Source of the DNA: Streptomyces chryseus
GTDB lineage: Bacteria; Actinomycetota; Actinomycetes; Streptomycetales; Streptomycetaceae
Direction of reading: 5' to 3'
Assembly: GCF_014650755.1 (NCBI RefSeq)
Contig: NZ_BMVO01000024.1
Location: 1 to 64,000 of the forward strand
Length of the DNA: 64,000 nucleotides
The notes under the pieces are model-generated. The model made no database searches and was not told the origin of the DNA. It saw only the letters and a program-made list of their open reading frames with translations. The position numbers and the translations under genes were made by a program. Shown here in pieces: positions 52,574 to 61,337 of the stretch. Numbering within the stretch: the first letter of the stretch is position 1; every line of letters begins with the position of its first letter.

Positions 52574-54667
52574 ATGGACGCGGGCACAGGGGGCGGCGAG
52601 GCGGCGGAGTACTGCCGCTGCTGGGAGCGGAAAGGTGGCGTGGCCTGCGGCTTCTTCGAGGCGTACGGGTCGGTCCTCGGCCTGGGGGGCTTCGACTGGG
52701 ACCTCGACAGCGGCCTCATGCGCATGGACGATTCCGCTCTCGCCGTCTTCGACATGCCCCCCGAGGAGTACACCGGTCGCCCGGAGAGCCTCGGCGTACG
52801 CGTGCCGCCTGACGAGGGCGCCCGGCTCGACGCCCTCGTCTCCCAGGCGCTGAAGAACGGCAGCGTCACGTACGGCGCCTACTTCCGCATCCGCTGCCGC
52901 GACGGGACGCTGCGCTGGACCCACACGCAGGGCGCCGTGCGGCGCGACGCCACCGGCCGGCCCCGGCGCATCATCGGCATCGTCCGCGACGCCACCCAGG
53001 AGCTCGCCGACTCGACCGACCGGCTGGAGCACGACGCGGAGCGGCGGCGCAGGACCAGCGTCGTCCAGGGCACCACGGCCGCGCTCGCCCACGCGCGCAC
53101 CGTGGAGGACGTCATCGACGTACTCAACGACTCCCAGGGCCTGGAGAACCTCGGGGCCCACAGCCTGGTGATGGGCCTGGTCGAGGCGGGCCGCATCCAT
53201 CTCGTCGCCGACGGCCCGGACGGCTCCTTCATGCCCGGAACCCGCTACACCCGCATCGACGAGCAGTACCCGATGAGCGAGGTGGTCCGCACCCTCGCGC
53301 CCCGCTTCATCGAGTCGCCGGAGGACTTCGCCGCCTCCTACCCGGGGCTGTGGCAGCACATCAAGAGCCTCGGCATCACCTCCGCGGCCTATCTGCCGCT
53401 GATCGCCCAGGCCCGGCCGGTCGGCGCGCTCGGTCTGCTCTACGGAGACCGGATCGGATTCACCTCCGACGAGCGCAACGTCCTGATCGCCCTGGGCAGC
53501 AGCATCGCGCAGAGCCTCCAGCGGGCCATGCTCTTCGAGCAGGACAAGGACCTGGCCGAGGGTCTCCAGCAGGCCATGCTGCCGCGCCGCATTCCCTCCG
53601 TCCCCGGCGCGCAGATCGCCGTCCGCTACCGCTCCGCCCGGCTCGGCCGCGACATCGGCGGCGACTGGTACGACGTCATCCCGCTGCCGGGCGGACGCGT
53701 CGGCGCGGTCATCGGCGACGTACAGGGCCATGACACGCACGCCGCCGCCGTCATGGGGCAGCTGCGCATCGTGCTGCGCGCGTACGCCGCCGAGGGGCAC
53801 ACGCCGGCGACCGTGATGGCCCGGGCATCCGTCTTCCTGCACGAGCTGGACACCGACCGCTTCGCCACCTGTACGTACGCCGAGACCGACCTGACCACCG
53901 GAGTCGTCCAGCTCGTGCGGGCCGGGCACATCGATCCGCTCGTGCGCGACATCGACGGCACCTGCCGCAGGCTGCCCGCGCCCGGCGGGCTGCCGCTCGG
54001 CCTCTCGGCGGAGTTCGGTCAGCTCGAGTACCCGGTCTCGACCGTCGAGCTCGACCCCGGCCAGACCCTGGTGCTGTACACCGACGGACTCGTGGAGCTG
54101 CCGGGCGCGGACCTCGACGACGGGATGCAGATGCTCTCCGAGCTCGTCCACAACGGGCCCCCGGACCTCCAGCGGCTGGCCGACACGCTCTGCGAAGTGG
54201 TCGACGAGCGGGGCGGCGAGGACGACGTGGCGCTGCTGCTCCTGCGCCGCAAGAGCGCCGACGCGCCGCAGACGGGCGGCCGGCTCCGGCAGCACGTCGC
54301 GCAGAACGACCCCGAAGCGCTGCGTTCGGCCCGGCACATGGTCCGCGCCGCCGTACGGGCCTGGGGGGCGCGCGAGCGGGCCGACGAGATCGAGCTGGCC
54401 GCCGACGAGCTGATGACCAACGCGCTGATGCACACCGACGGCGGGGCCATCATCACCGCCCGGGTCCTGACGGGAGCGCAGCGCAGACTGCGGATCGACG
54501 TCGAGGACCGCTCCAGCGCGCTGCCGCGCCGCCGCGAGGCCGGGGAGTCGGGTGTGTCGGGGCGGGGGCTGATGCTGGTCGACCGGCTGGCGGACGTGTG
54601 GGGCGTGGAGTCGCGGGGCAGCGGCAAGTGCGTCTGGTGCGAGTTCGCCGTGCCCTCCCGGGAATGA
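52574..54667 (+). CDS. PAS/GAF/SpoIIE phosphatase with GHKL kinase domain
   Basis: The 697-residue protein has a PAS domain (about 35-145, with WTHTQGAVRRD as the PAC end), a GAF domain (about 165-325), a SpoIIE phosphatase domain (about 345-565, motifs GGDWYDV, IGDVQGHD and YTDGLVELP) and a C-terminal GHKL domain (about 580-695, DELMTNALMHT and GRGLMLV). Note GHD in place of the usual GHG. A TAGCGT hexamer ends six bases before ATG 52574 and there is no Shine-Dalgarno sequence, so it may be leaderless. It is divergent from the YndJ operon. Confidence 0.88.
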   Translation: MDAGTGGGEAAEYCRCWERKGGVACGFFEAYGSVLGLGGFDWDLDSGLMRMDDSALAVFDMPPEEYTGRPESLGVRVPPDEGARLDALVSQALKNGSVTYGAYFRIRCRDGTLRWTHTQGAVRRDATGRPRRIIGIVRDATQELADSTDRLEHDAERRRRTSVVQGTTAALAHARTVEDVIDVLNDSQGLENLGAHSLVMGLVEAGRIHLVADGPDGSFMPGTRYTRIDEQYPMSEVVRTLAPRFIESPEDFAASYPGLWQHIKSLGITSAAYLPLIAQARPVGALGLLYGDRIGFTSDERNVLIALGSSIAQSLQRAMLFEQDKDLAEGLQQAMLPRRIPSVPGAQIAVRYRSARLGRDIGGDWYDVIPLPGGRVGAVIGDVQGHDTHAAAVMGQLRIVLRAYAAEGHTPATVMARASVFLHELDTDRFATCTYAETDLTTGVVQLVRAGHIDPLVRDIDGTCRRLPAPGGLPLGLSAEFGQLEYPVSTVELDPGQTLVLYTDGLVELPGADLDDGMQMLSELVHNGPPDLQRLADTLCEVVDERGGEDDVALLLLRRKSADAPQTGGRLRQHVAQNDPEALRSARHMVRAAVRAWGARERADEIELAADELMTNALMHTDGGAIITARVLTGAQRRLRIDVEDRSSALPRRREAGESGVSGRGLMLVDRLADVWGVESRGSGKCVWCEFAVPSRE

Positions 54668-54680
54668 CCACTCCTGACCG

Positions 54681-54698
54681 TACCGTTCAGTAACGGTA
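54681..54698. promoter_or_regulatory. inverted repeat, likely operator of the wax synthase gene
   Basis: TACCGTT-CAGT-AACGGTA is a perfect 7-4-7 inverted repeat, 84 bp upstream of the wax ester synthase start and just after the phosphatase stop. It looks like a TetR-type operator; with no T-tract it is not a terminator. Confidence 0.5.
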
Positions 54699-54782
54699 TG
54701 TGCCCTGTTCGTACTTGACCGTAACCGACCGGCCGGGATTGACTGCGGCTCTGCACCGGCCTCCGAACGACGTGAGGGCTCC

Positions 54783-56117
54783 TTGAGCACCGAGCTTCTG
54801 GCACCTCTTGATCTGGCCTTCTGGCACCTCGAATCCACCGAACACCCCATGCACCTCGGCGCGCTCGCCTTCTTCGGGGGACAGTCCGACGGCGATCGCG
54901 TCGCGCAGCTGCTCGCCGAGCGGGCCGCAGCGATCCCCCGGCTGGGCATGCGCGTACGGACCGTCCTGCTGCCGGTCGGCGGGGCGGCCTGGTCCACGGC
55001 CAAGGACTTCGACGTACGCCGCCACGTCCGGCGGATCAGACTGCCCGAGAGCGACTTCGAGGCGCACGCCGCCGAGATCGCCGGCGCGCTGATGGAACAG
55101 CCGCTCGAACGGGGCCTTCCGCCGTGGGAGATGTACGTCCTGACCGCCGCCGACACCGGCACGTTCGCCGTGCTCGTCAAGCTGCACCACGCCCTCGCCG
55201 ACGGCATGCGCGCCGTCGCCATCGGGGCGGGCATCTTCGACCAGATCGCGGGCGCGAGCACCGCCGGCGCCCGCACGGAGCGCAGGGTGCCGCCCCGGTC
55301 CTGGCTGCCCGGCCCGCACCAGGTCGTCGGCTTCGCCCGCGACCGCATCGAGGAGGTCGGCCGGGCCGTCGGCATCGGCGCCTCCGTCATGCGGGCCAGC
55401 CGCTTCGACCCGTGGGGAGCGAGCGCCTTCGCGGCCGGGTCCAGCGGGACGCGGCGGCTCGGCACCGCCGTGCTCGGGCTCGACGACGTGCTGAGGATCC
55501 GCAGGGCGGCGGGCGGCACCGCGAACGACGTGCTGCTGGCCGTCGTCGCCGGCGCGCTGCGCCGCTGGATGCTGGAGCGCGGCGAACCCCTGCCCGGCGC
55601 CGACCCGCGCGCCCTGGTGCCGGTCTCACGGCGCCGCCCCGGCCGCGCCGCGGCCTCCGGCAACAAACTGTCGGCGTACCTCGTCGGCCTGCCCGTCTCC
55701 GAGGCCGACCCCTGGACCCGGCTCACGGCGGTGTGCCGGACCATGGACCGCAACAAGGCCGAAGGGCCGGGACGCGGCGCGGGCGCGGTCGCCGTACTGG
55801 CCGACCACCTCCCGCCGCTCGCCCACCGCCTCGGCGCGCCGCTCGCCGGCAGCGCGGCGCGGATGCTCTTCGACGTACTCGTCACGAGCGTGCCGCTGCC
55901 CCGCTCCACCCTCTCGCTGGGTGGCAGCCCGCTGCGCGCGGTCTACCCGATGGCGCCCCTGGCCCGGGGCCAGTCCCTGGCCGTCGCGCTGACGACGTAC
56001 GGCGGCCGGGTGCACGCCGGCCTGGTCGCCGACGCCAAGGCGGTTCCCGACCTCGACCGGCTGACCGCGGGCCTGACCGACGAGCTGGCGGCCCTGCTGC
56101 GGGCCGCCACCGGCTGA
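54783..56117 (+). CDS. wax ester synthase/diacylglycerol acyltransferase (WS/DGAT)
   Basis: The 444-residue protein has the catalytic motif HHALADG (135-141) of the HHxxxDG type and starts LAPLDLAFWHLES, the family's usual opening. It should acylate long-chain alcohols or diacylglycerol with acyl-CoA, making storage lipid. The start is TTG at 54783, preceded by GAGG; no ATG or GTG fits, because the family N-terminus begins right there. A perfect inverted repeat upstream suggests repression. The Fpg gene follows 14 bp downstream. Confidence 0.9.
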   Translation: MSTELLAPLDLAFWHLESTEHPMHLGALAFFGGQSDGDRVAQLLAERAAAIPRLGMRVRTVLLPVGGAAWSTAKDFDVRRHVRRIRLPESDFEAHAAEIAGALMEQPLERGLPPWEMYVLTAADTGTFAVLVKLHHALADGMRAVAIGAGIFDQIAGASTAGARTERRVPPRSWLPGPHQVVGFARDRIEEVGRAVGIGASVMRASRFDPWGASAFAAGSSGTRRLGTAVLGLDDVLRIRRAAGGTANDVLLAVVAGALRRWMLERGEPLPGADPRALVPVSRRRPGRAAASGNKLSAYLVGLPVSEADPWTRLTAVCRTMDRNKAEGPGRGAGAVAVLADHLPPLAHRLGAPLAGSAARMLFDVLVTSVPLPRSTLSLGGSPLRAVYPMAPLARGQSLAVALTTYGGRVHAGLVADAKAVPDLDRLTAGLTDELAALLRAATG

Positions 56118-56131
56118 GGCACGCTGGGAAC

Positions 56132-56992
56132 ATGCCTGAGCTGCCGGAAGTCGAAGCGCTGCGCGAGTTCCTCGACGAGCACCTGGTGGGCCGGGAGATC
56201 GCGCGGGTCGTCCCGGTCGCCGTCAGCGTGCTCAAGACGTACGACCCGCCGCCCTCCGCGCTGGAGGGCGCGGCGGTCACCTCCGTCGGCCGGCACGGCA
56301 AGTTCCTCGACATCGGCGCGGGCGGGGTGCACCTGGTGACCCACCTCGCCCGGGCGGGCTGGCTGCGCTGGAAGGACGAGCTGCCGGCCGAGCCGCCCCG
56401 CCCCGGCAAGGGGCCGCTCGCGCTGCGGGTGGCGCTGGCGGACGGCGCGGGGTTCGACCTCACGGAAGCCGGCACGAAGAAGAGCCTCGCCGTGTACGTC
56501 GTGCGCGATCCCGCCGACGTGCCGGGCGTCGCACGGCTCGGCCCCGATCCGCTCGCCGACGGCTTCGGCCGCGACCGGTTCGCGGAGCTGCTGCGGGGTG
56601 AACGGCGGCAGCTCAAGGGCGCCCTGCGCGACCAGAGCCTGATCGCCGGCATCGGCAACGCGTACAGCGACGAGATCCTGCACGCGGCGAGGATGTCGCC
56701 CTTCAAGCCGGTCGCGCACCTCACCGACGACGAGATCACGGCCTTGTACGAGGCGACGCGCGCCACCCTCGCCGAGGCCGTCGCACGCTCGCGGGGTGTG
56801 GCGGCGGGCCGGCTGAAGGCGGAGAAGAAGAGCGGGCTCAGGGTCCACGGCCGGGCCGGGGAAGCGTGTCCGGTCTGCGGCGACACCATCCGGGAGGTGT
56901 CGTTCAGCGACTCGTCGTTGCAGTACTGCCCGACCTGCCAGACCGGTGGCAAGCCCCTCGCCGACCGCCGGCTGTCGCGACTGCTGAAGTGA
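56132..56992 (+). CDS. formamidopyrimidine/endonuclease VIII-type DNA glycosylase
   Basis: The 286-residue protein has the catalytic start PELPEVE with P2 and E3, a beta-turn lysine in GRHGKFLD, the H2TH region with GIGNAYSDEILH, and a C-terminal zinc finger of four cysteines (CPVC and CPTC). It removes oxidised bases by N-glycosylase and AP-lyase action. GGGAA lies close to the ATG. It follows the WS/DGAT gene by 14 bp and may be cotranscribed. I cannot decide between Fpg and Nei substrate preference. Confidence 0.9.
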   Translation: MPELPEVEALREFLDEHLVGREIARVVPVAVSVLKTYDPPPSALEGAAVTSVGRHGKFLDIGAGGVHLVTHLARAGWLRWKDELPAEPPRPGKGPLALRVALADGAGFDLTEAGTKKSLAVYVVRDPADVPGVARLGPDPLADGFGRDRFAELLRGERRQLKGALRDQSLIAGIGNAYSDEILHAARMSPFKPVAHLTDDEITALYEATRATLAEAVARSRGVAAGRLKAEKKSGLRVHGRAGEACPVCGDTIREVSFSDSSLQYCPTCQTGGKPLADRRLSRLLK

Positions 56993-57001
56993 CCTCGGGC
57001 C

Positions 57002-57697
57002 CTACGCCCCGATCGTGACCAGGCGCCTGCCGTCCAGCGTGCGGACCTCGAAGCGGTCGATCTCCGTCCCGCGCAGGGACGCGCCGCCCTCCGTGCGCAG
57101 CGGTTCCTCGTGGCCCTCGACGCCCGGCATGCCGTAACCACCGTCCGGCACCGCCCACGTGGTCACCGTCTGCTCCTCGCCGTCCTTGCCCACGGCGATC
57201 AGTTCGCAGGTCAGCGGACCCGCGACGCGGGCCAGTTCGAGCCCGACCGCCGCCCCCCAGCCCCGCTCCCGCAGCGCGACCGCCGCCCGGACGCCGGAGA
57301 CCGGGTCGGTGGCGGCGTACTGCCGCACCGGCCCGTCGCCGTCGTCACCCGCGCGCGCCTGGAGGCCCAGCGCCGCCACCGGACCGGCGATGATCAGCGC
57401 CGCCGCCGCGGCGACGAGCCGAAGACGGCGCCTGCCCCGGCGCCGGCGGCCCGCCTCGACCGTGTCCAGCAGCCGGTCCAGCAGCCCCTCGGTGGGACGC
57501 TCCACCAGCGGCACCGGGGCGCCGGCGCCGGGAGGGGCGTACGCGGCCAGCGTCGACTCGAGTCCGGCGAACTCGCTCAGGCGCACGGCGCACGTCGCGC
57601 AGTCGGCCAGATGTTCCTCGAAGCGGAACGCGTCCGCTGGATCGAGGACGCCGAGCGCGTACGCGCCGACGTCACGATGCCGCTGGTTCGGACTCAT
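57002..57697 (-). CDS. zinc-finger anti-sigma factor (RskA-like)
   Basis: The 231-residue protein has an N-terminal zinc-binding HxxxCxxC motif (HLADCATC, about 29-36) of ZAS anti-sigma factors. A basic stretch and one membrane helix (about 94-112, LVAAAAALIIAGPVAALGL) follow, then an extracytoplasmic RskA-like domain. It should hold an ECF sigma factor at the membrane until released. ATG 57697 has AGGA upstream. No sigma gene lies beside it, which is unusual; the ECF gene at 63275 is about 5.6 kb away. Confidence 0.85.
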   Translation of the reverse strand: MSPNQRHRDVGAYALGVLDPADAFRFEEHLADCATCAVRLSEFAGLESTLAAYAPPGAGAPVPLVERPTEGLLDRLLDTVEAGRRRRGRRRLRLVAAAAALIIAGPVAALGLQARAGDDGDGPVRQYAATDPVSGVRAAVALRERGWGAAVGLELARVAGPLTCELIAVGKDGEEQTVTTWAVPDGGYGMPGVEGHEEPLRTEGGASLRGTEIDRFEVRTLDGRRLVTIGA

Positions 57698-57759
57698 GGG
57701 GCAATTCCTAGGGGGCTCGCGTTGCTCGTGGGGTAACCGAACGGTCATCCTGAGGTACG

Positions 57760-57775
57760 GAAACCAGGCGGTTTC
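57760..57775. promoter_or_regulatory. inverted repeat GAAACC-N4-GGTTTC
   Basis: A perfect 6-4-6 inverted repeat lies in the gap between the anti-sigma gene (start 57697) and the LytTR gene (start 57939). It could be a binding site for a regulator of either gene. Confidence 0.4.
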
Positions 57776-57902
57776 TGCTCACGCGCGGGGCCGATCCGCC
57801 CGCATTTCTCCGGGGCCGGCGGCCGCCGCGGGTTCCGGGCGCTCCGCGCACGAAGAGCGGGCGCCAGGAACCCGCCGTCCGCCCCCCAGCGCACGGCCCG
57901 TA

Positions 57903-57931
57903 TGTCCAGCTCACCCGGCTGCTCCTACACT
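57903..57931 (+). promoter_or_regulatory. candidate leaderless promoter of the LytTR gene
   Basis: TGTCCA (57903-57908), 17 bases, then TACACT (57926-57931) is a HrdB-like promoter. The -10 ends seven bases before ATG 57939, so the transcript would begin at or next to the start codon, and there is no Shine-Dalgarno sequence. Confidence 0.55.
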
Positions 57932-57938
57932 CCCCACC

Positions 57939-58715
57939 ATGTTGCGCGCACTGGCTGTCGACGACGAACGACCGGCTCTGGAGGAGCTCCTCTACCTGCT
58001 GCGCGCCGACCCCCGGGTCCGCAGCGCCGAAGGGGCCACCGACGCCACCGAGACCCTGCGCCGGATCAACCGCGCGCTCGACGCGGGCCCGGACGGCGAC
58101 GACGCCATCGACGTCGTCTTCCTCGACATCCACATGGCCGGACTCACCGGCCTCGACATCGCGCGACTCCTCGCCGGGTTCGCCCGCCCGCCGCTCATCG
58201 TGTTCGTCACCGCCCACGAGGGGTTCGCGGTCCAGGCGTTCGACCTCAAGGCCGTCGACTACGTGCTCAAGCCGGTACGCCGGGAACGCCTCGCCGAAGC
58301 CGTACGCCGCGTCTGCGACCAGGTCGAGGCGAGCCCCGCCCCGGCGGCCGCGGCCCCGCCCGCCGTCGCGCAGCAGAGCGCCGCCGACCAGATCGCCGTG
58401 GAACTGGGCGGCGTCACGCGCTTCGTCCCGATCGACGACATCGCGTACGTCGAGGCGCAGGGCGACTACGCCCGCCTCCACACGCGCGCCGGCAGCCACC
58501 TCGTCCGCATCCCGCTGTCCACGCTGGAGGAGCGCTGGGCCGCTCGCGGCTTCGTCCGCATCCACCGGCGCCACCTCGTCGCCCTCGGCCGCATCGACGA
58601 ACTGCGGCTGGACGCGGGCGCGACCACCGTGCGCGTGGGCGACGCCGAGCTCGCGGTGAGCCGCCGCCACGCGCGCGAGCTGCGCGACCTCCTCATGCGC
58701 CGCGCCCACGGCTGA
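57939..58715 (+). CDS. LytTR-family response regulator
   Basis: The 258-residue protein has a receiver domain (1-120: acidic pocket D8 and D9, phospho-acceptor D63 in FLDIHMAG, LKPV loop) and a LytTR DNA-binding domain (about 150-255, VEAQGDYARLHT and RIHRRHLVAL). It is probably phosphorylated by the LytS-like kinase at 61334, although the genes are separated by a small protein and a transporter. A candidate leaderless promoter lies directly upstream. Confidence 0.92.
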   Translation: MLRALAVDDERPALEELLYLLRADPRVRSAEGATDATETLRRINRALDAGPDGDDAIDVVFLDIHMAGLTGLDIARLLAGFARPPLIVFVTAHEGFAVQAFDLKAVDYVLKPVRRERLAEAVRRVCDQVEASPAPAAAAPPAVAQQSAADQIAVELGGVTRFVPIDDIAYVEAQGDYARLHTRAGSHLVRIPLSTLEERWAARGFVRIHRRHLVALGRIDELRLDAGATTVRVGDAELAVSRRHARELRDLLMRRAHG

Positions 58716-58873
58716 CCCCGCCGCGCGGCGGCCCGCCCCCCCGACCGCCGGCCCTCCCCGGGCCGCCGTTCACCGCCGTACACCCGCCGCTCGCCGCACC
58801 CGGCCGGCCAACGGGCCGCACGGTCCCCGCTCGCCGCCTACGCTCGGTCGGGCCACCGTCACGAGGAGACCGG

Positions 58874-59152
58874 ATGTCCGAACTCGACGCGCTGCTTCAG
58901 GAGCTCCGCAGGCTGCCGCCTACCAGGCCGTCCGACGTACGCGACCTCGAAGCGCTGCTCACCAGGGTCAAGAGCGCGGCGGGCCGGTGGGCCGACGTGC
59001 TCGACGAAGTGCGGGAGGCTGCCCGCGACCTCGCCGGACCGCGCACCGCCGCCGCTCTGGAGATCGCGTTCCGCAGGGCCGAGGAGTCGTACGTCGAGCT
59101 CGAATTCGCCCTCGACGACTGCGGTACCAGCGGCCGGAAGTCCGGCCGCTGA
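58874..59152 (+). CDS. small helical protein of unknown function
   Basis: The 92-residue protein is predicted to be mostly helical and has no recognisable domain: repeated charged heptads (LDALLQELRRL, VLDEVREAARDLAG) suggest a coiled coil. GAGGAG six or seven bases upstream of ATG 58874 makes it a real gene. It lies between the LytTR regulator and the SSS transporter operon and ends in a GC-rich hairpin that includes the stop codon, so it may be transcribed with the LytTR gene only. Confidence 0.65.
   Translation: MSELDALLQELRRLPPTRPSDVRDLEALLTRVKSAAGRWADVLDEVREAARDLAGPRTAAALEIAFRRAEESYVELEFALDDCGTSGRKSGR
59129..59150 (+). terminator. hairpin across the stop of the small helical gene
   Basis: AGCGGCCGG (59129-59137) and CCGGCCGCT (59142-59150) form a perfect 9-bp stem with an AAGT loop, overlapping the stop codon. 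No T-tract follows, but it separates the gene from the next promoter and is a likely terminator or transcript stabiliser. Confidence 0.45.
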
Positions 59153-59156
59153 CCCC

Positions 59157-59185
59157 TGTCCGGCACGATCGGCGCTGCGTAGACT
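59157..59185 (+). promoter_or_regulatory. candidate leaderless promoter of the transporter operon
   Basis: TGTCCG (59157-59162), 17 bases, then TAGACT (59180-59185), ending seven bases before ATG 59193. It has the same hexamers, spacer and distance as the LytTR promoter at 57903, and there is no ribosome site. The two may share a sigma factor or regulator. Confidence 0.55.
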
Positions 59186-59192
59186 CGCGCCG

Positions 59193-59591
59193 ATGTCCGC
59201 AGATCAGCCGCCCCCACAGCGACCACCACGCCGCGAAACGGTCACCGGTGTGCCCCGCGGTGCCCGTAGGCCCCCGGGCCACGCTCCGGCGCGGTCCGAG
59301 ATCACCGAGCAGACGACCCTGGGAGCGACGTACGTGCGCTCCCTGATGCGCAGCCAGCTGCGGGCGGCGATGGTCTCGCTGGGCGCGCTCGCGCTGCTCG
59401 TCGGTTCGCTGCCGCTGCTGTTCTCGCTCCCGGAGGTCTTCACCGCGTCCGACCTGCCGTCGCCCGCGCCCTTCGTCTGGGCGGCGCTCGGCGTGGCGGT
59501 CTACCCCGTCATGTGGCTGATCGCCCGCTGGTACGTCCGGCGCGCGGAGCGCAACGAACGCGCCTTCGGCAAGCTCGTCGAAGGACGCTGA
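59193..59591 (+). CDS. DUF485-like small membrane protein
   Basis: The 132-residue protein has a polar, proline-rich N-terminus (1-50) and two hydrophobic helices (about 58-80 and 92-112), then a basic end. It is a DUF485-type partner of SSS symporters, placed directly before one (stop TGA at 59591, transporter GTG at 59592). Such small subunits are often required for transporter function; the specific role here is inferred. Confidence 0.75.
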   Translation: MSADQPPPQRPPRRETVTGVPRGARRPPGHAPARSEITEQTTLGATYVRSLMRSQLRAAMVSLGALALLVGSLPLLFSLPEVFTASDLPSPAPFVWAALGVAVYPVMWLIARWYVRRAERNERAFGKLVEGR

Positions 59592-61337
59592 GTGAACCAG
59601 GCGTACGCGGTGGCCGCCGTCACCGCCGTCGTGCTCGCCACCGTCCTCATCGGCGCGCTCGGCCTGCGCATATCCCGGACCACCTCCGACTTCTACGTCG
59701 CCTCCCGCAGCGTCAAGCCCGGCCTGAACGCCGCCGCCATCAGCGGCGAGTACCTGTCCGCCGCCTCCTTCCTCGGAGTCGCCGGGCTCGTCCTCCTCCA
59801 GGGCCCCGAAATGCTCTGGTACCCGGTCGGCTACACCGCCGGCTACCTCGTACTCCTCGTCCTCGTCGCGGCCCCGCTGCGCCGCTCGGGCGCCTACACC
59901 CTCTCCGACTTCGCCGAGGCCCGCCTCGAATCGCCGCAGGTCCGCAGGCTCGCCAGCCTCTTCGTCGTGGGCATCGGGTGGCTCTACCTGCTGCCGCAGC
60001 TGCAAGGCGCGGGCCTGACGCTGGAGATACTCACCGGAGCGCCCGACTGGGTCGGCGGCCTCGTCGTGGCGCTCGTCGTGACGGGGGCGGTGGCGGCGGG
60101 CGGGATGCGCAGCATCACCTTCGTGCAGGCGTTCCAGTACTGGCTCAAGCTCACCGCGCTGCTCGTGCCCGCGCTCTTCCTCACCGTCGCGTGGCTGGGG
60201 GACGACGCGCCGCGCGCCCGGTTCGCCGAGCCCGCCACGTTCCGCGAGCACACGGTCGTGACGGTCGACGACACCGTGCGCGTCGACCTCGACCGGCCGC
60301 TGCGCGTCACCGTGACCGGCACCGTCGACGACCGCCGCCACGAGCGCGAGCCGGTCGCCCTCGACGCGGGCGTCCACCGCATCGGCGCGGGCACCTCACT
60401 CGCCTTCCCCGCGCACGCCCGGGTACCGGAGAAGGCGGGCACCGACCGAACGGGCGCGTCGAGCTGGTCCCAGCCGCTGGCCAGCAGCCGTGAGGAGCAC
60501 CCGCTGTACGCGACGTACGGCCTGATCCTCGCCACCTTCCTCGGCACCATGGGCCTGCCGCACGTCGCCGTGCGCTTCTACACCAGCCCCAACGGCACCG
60601 CCGCCCGCCGCACGACCCTGGTCGTACTCGGCCTCATCGGCGCGTTCTACCTGCTGCCGCCGGTGTACGGAGCGCTCGGCCGGATCTACGCCCCCGAACT
60701 GTCCCTCACCGGGGAGGCGGACGCCGCCGTACTCGTCCTGCCGGACCGGATGATCGGTGGCCTCGGCGGCGACCTGCTGGGGGCGCTGCTCGCCGGCGGC
60801 GCGTTCGCGGCGTTCCTGTCCACCGCGTCGGGGCTGACCATGTCGGTCGCGGGCGTCCTCACCCAGGATGTCCTGCCGTCCCGGGGCGTACGGCACTTCA
60901 GGCTCGCCACCGTCCTCGCCATGGCCGTGCCGCTCGGCCTGAGCATCGTGACCGTCAACGTGCCGGTGGCCGACGCCGTGGGTCTCGCCTTCGCCGTCTC
61001 CGCCTCCTCCTTCTGCCCGCTGCTCGTGCTCGGCATCTGGTGGCGGGGCCTCACCCCGCCGGGCGCGGTGGCCGGGCTCGTGGTGGGCGGCGGGGCCGCG
61101 CTGACCGCCGTCATGGCGACCCGGGCCGGCCTGCCCGGGGGCGGCTGGTCGCACTCGCTCCTCGCCTGGCCCGCCGTCTGGTCGGTGCCGCTCGGATTCC
61201 TCACGATGGTGCTGGTGTCGCTGGCGACCCCGCACCGCGTACCGGCCACGACCGCCGCGACGCTCGCCCGGCTGCACCTTCCGGAGGACCTGATGGCGAA
61301 GGACGGCACGGGCGTGGGCGGGGGAGCGGGACGATGA
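59592..61337 (+). CDS. sodium/solute symporter (SSS family), acetate/monocarboxylate type
   Basis: The 581-residue membrane protein has twelve or more hydrophobic helices in the SSS pattern. Motifs include RTTSDFYVASRSV near residue 29, GEYLSAASFLG at 52-62 and GMRSITFVQAFQYWLK near residues 171-186. Residues about 203-305 form a hydrophilic loop of 100 residues between helices, longer than in standard ActP. It probably takes up acetate, pyruvate or another monocarboxylate with sodium. It abuts the DUF485 gene and its stop overlaps the kinase start by 4 bp. Confidence 0.85.
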   Translation: MNQAYAVAAVTAVVLATVLIGALGLRISRTTSDFYVASRSVKPGLNAAAISGEYLSAASFLGVAGLVLLQGPEMLWYPVGYTAGYLVLLVLVAAPLRRSGAYTLSDFAEARLESPQVRRLASLFVVGIGWLYLLPQLQGAGLTLEILTGAPDWVGGLVVALVVTGAVAAGGMRSITFVQAFQYWLKLTALLVPALFLTVAWLGDDAPRARFAEPATFREHTVVTVDDTVRVDLDRPLRVTVTGTVDDRRHEREPVALDAGVHRIGAGTSLAFPAHARVPEKAGTDRTGASSWSQPLASSREEHPLYATYGLILATFLGTMGLPHVAVRFYTSPNGTAARRTTLVVLGLIGAFYLLPPVYGALGRIYAPELSLTGEADAAVLVLPDRMIGGLGGDLLGALLAGGAFAAFLSTASGLTMSVAGVLTQDVLPSRGVRHFRLATVLAMAVPLGLSIVTVNVPVADAVGLAFAVSASSFCPLLVLGIWWRGLTPPGAVAGLVVGGGAALTAVMATRAGLPGGGWSHSLLAWPAVWSVPLGFLTMVLVSLATPHRVPATTAATLARLHLPEDLMAKDGTGVGGGAGR

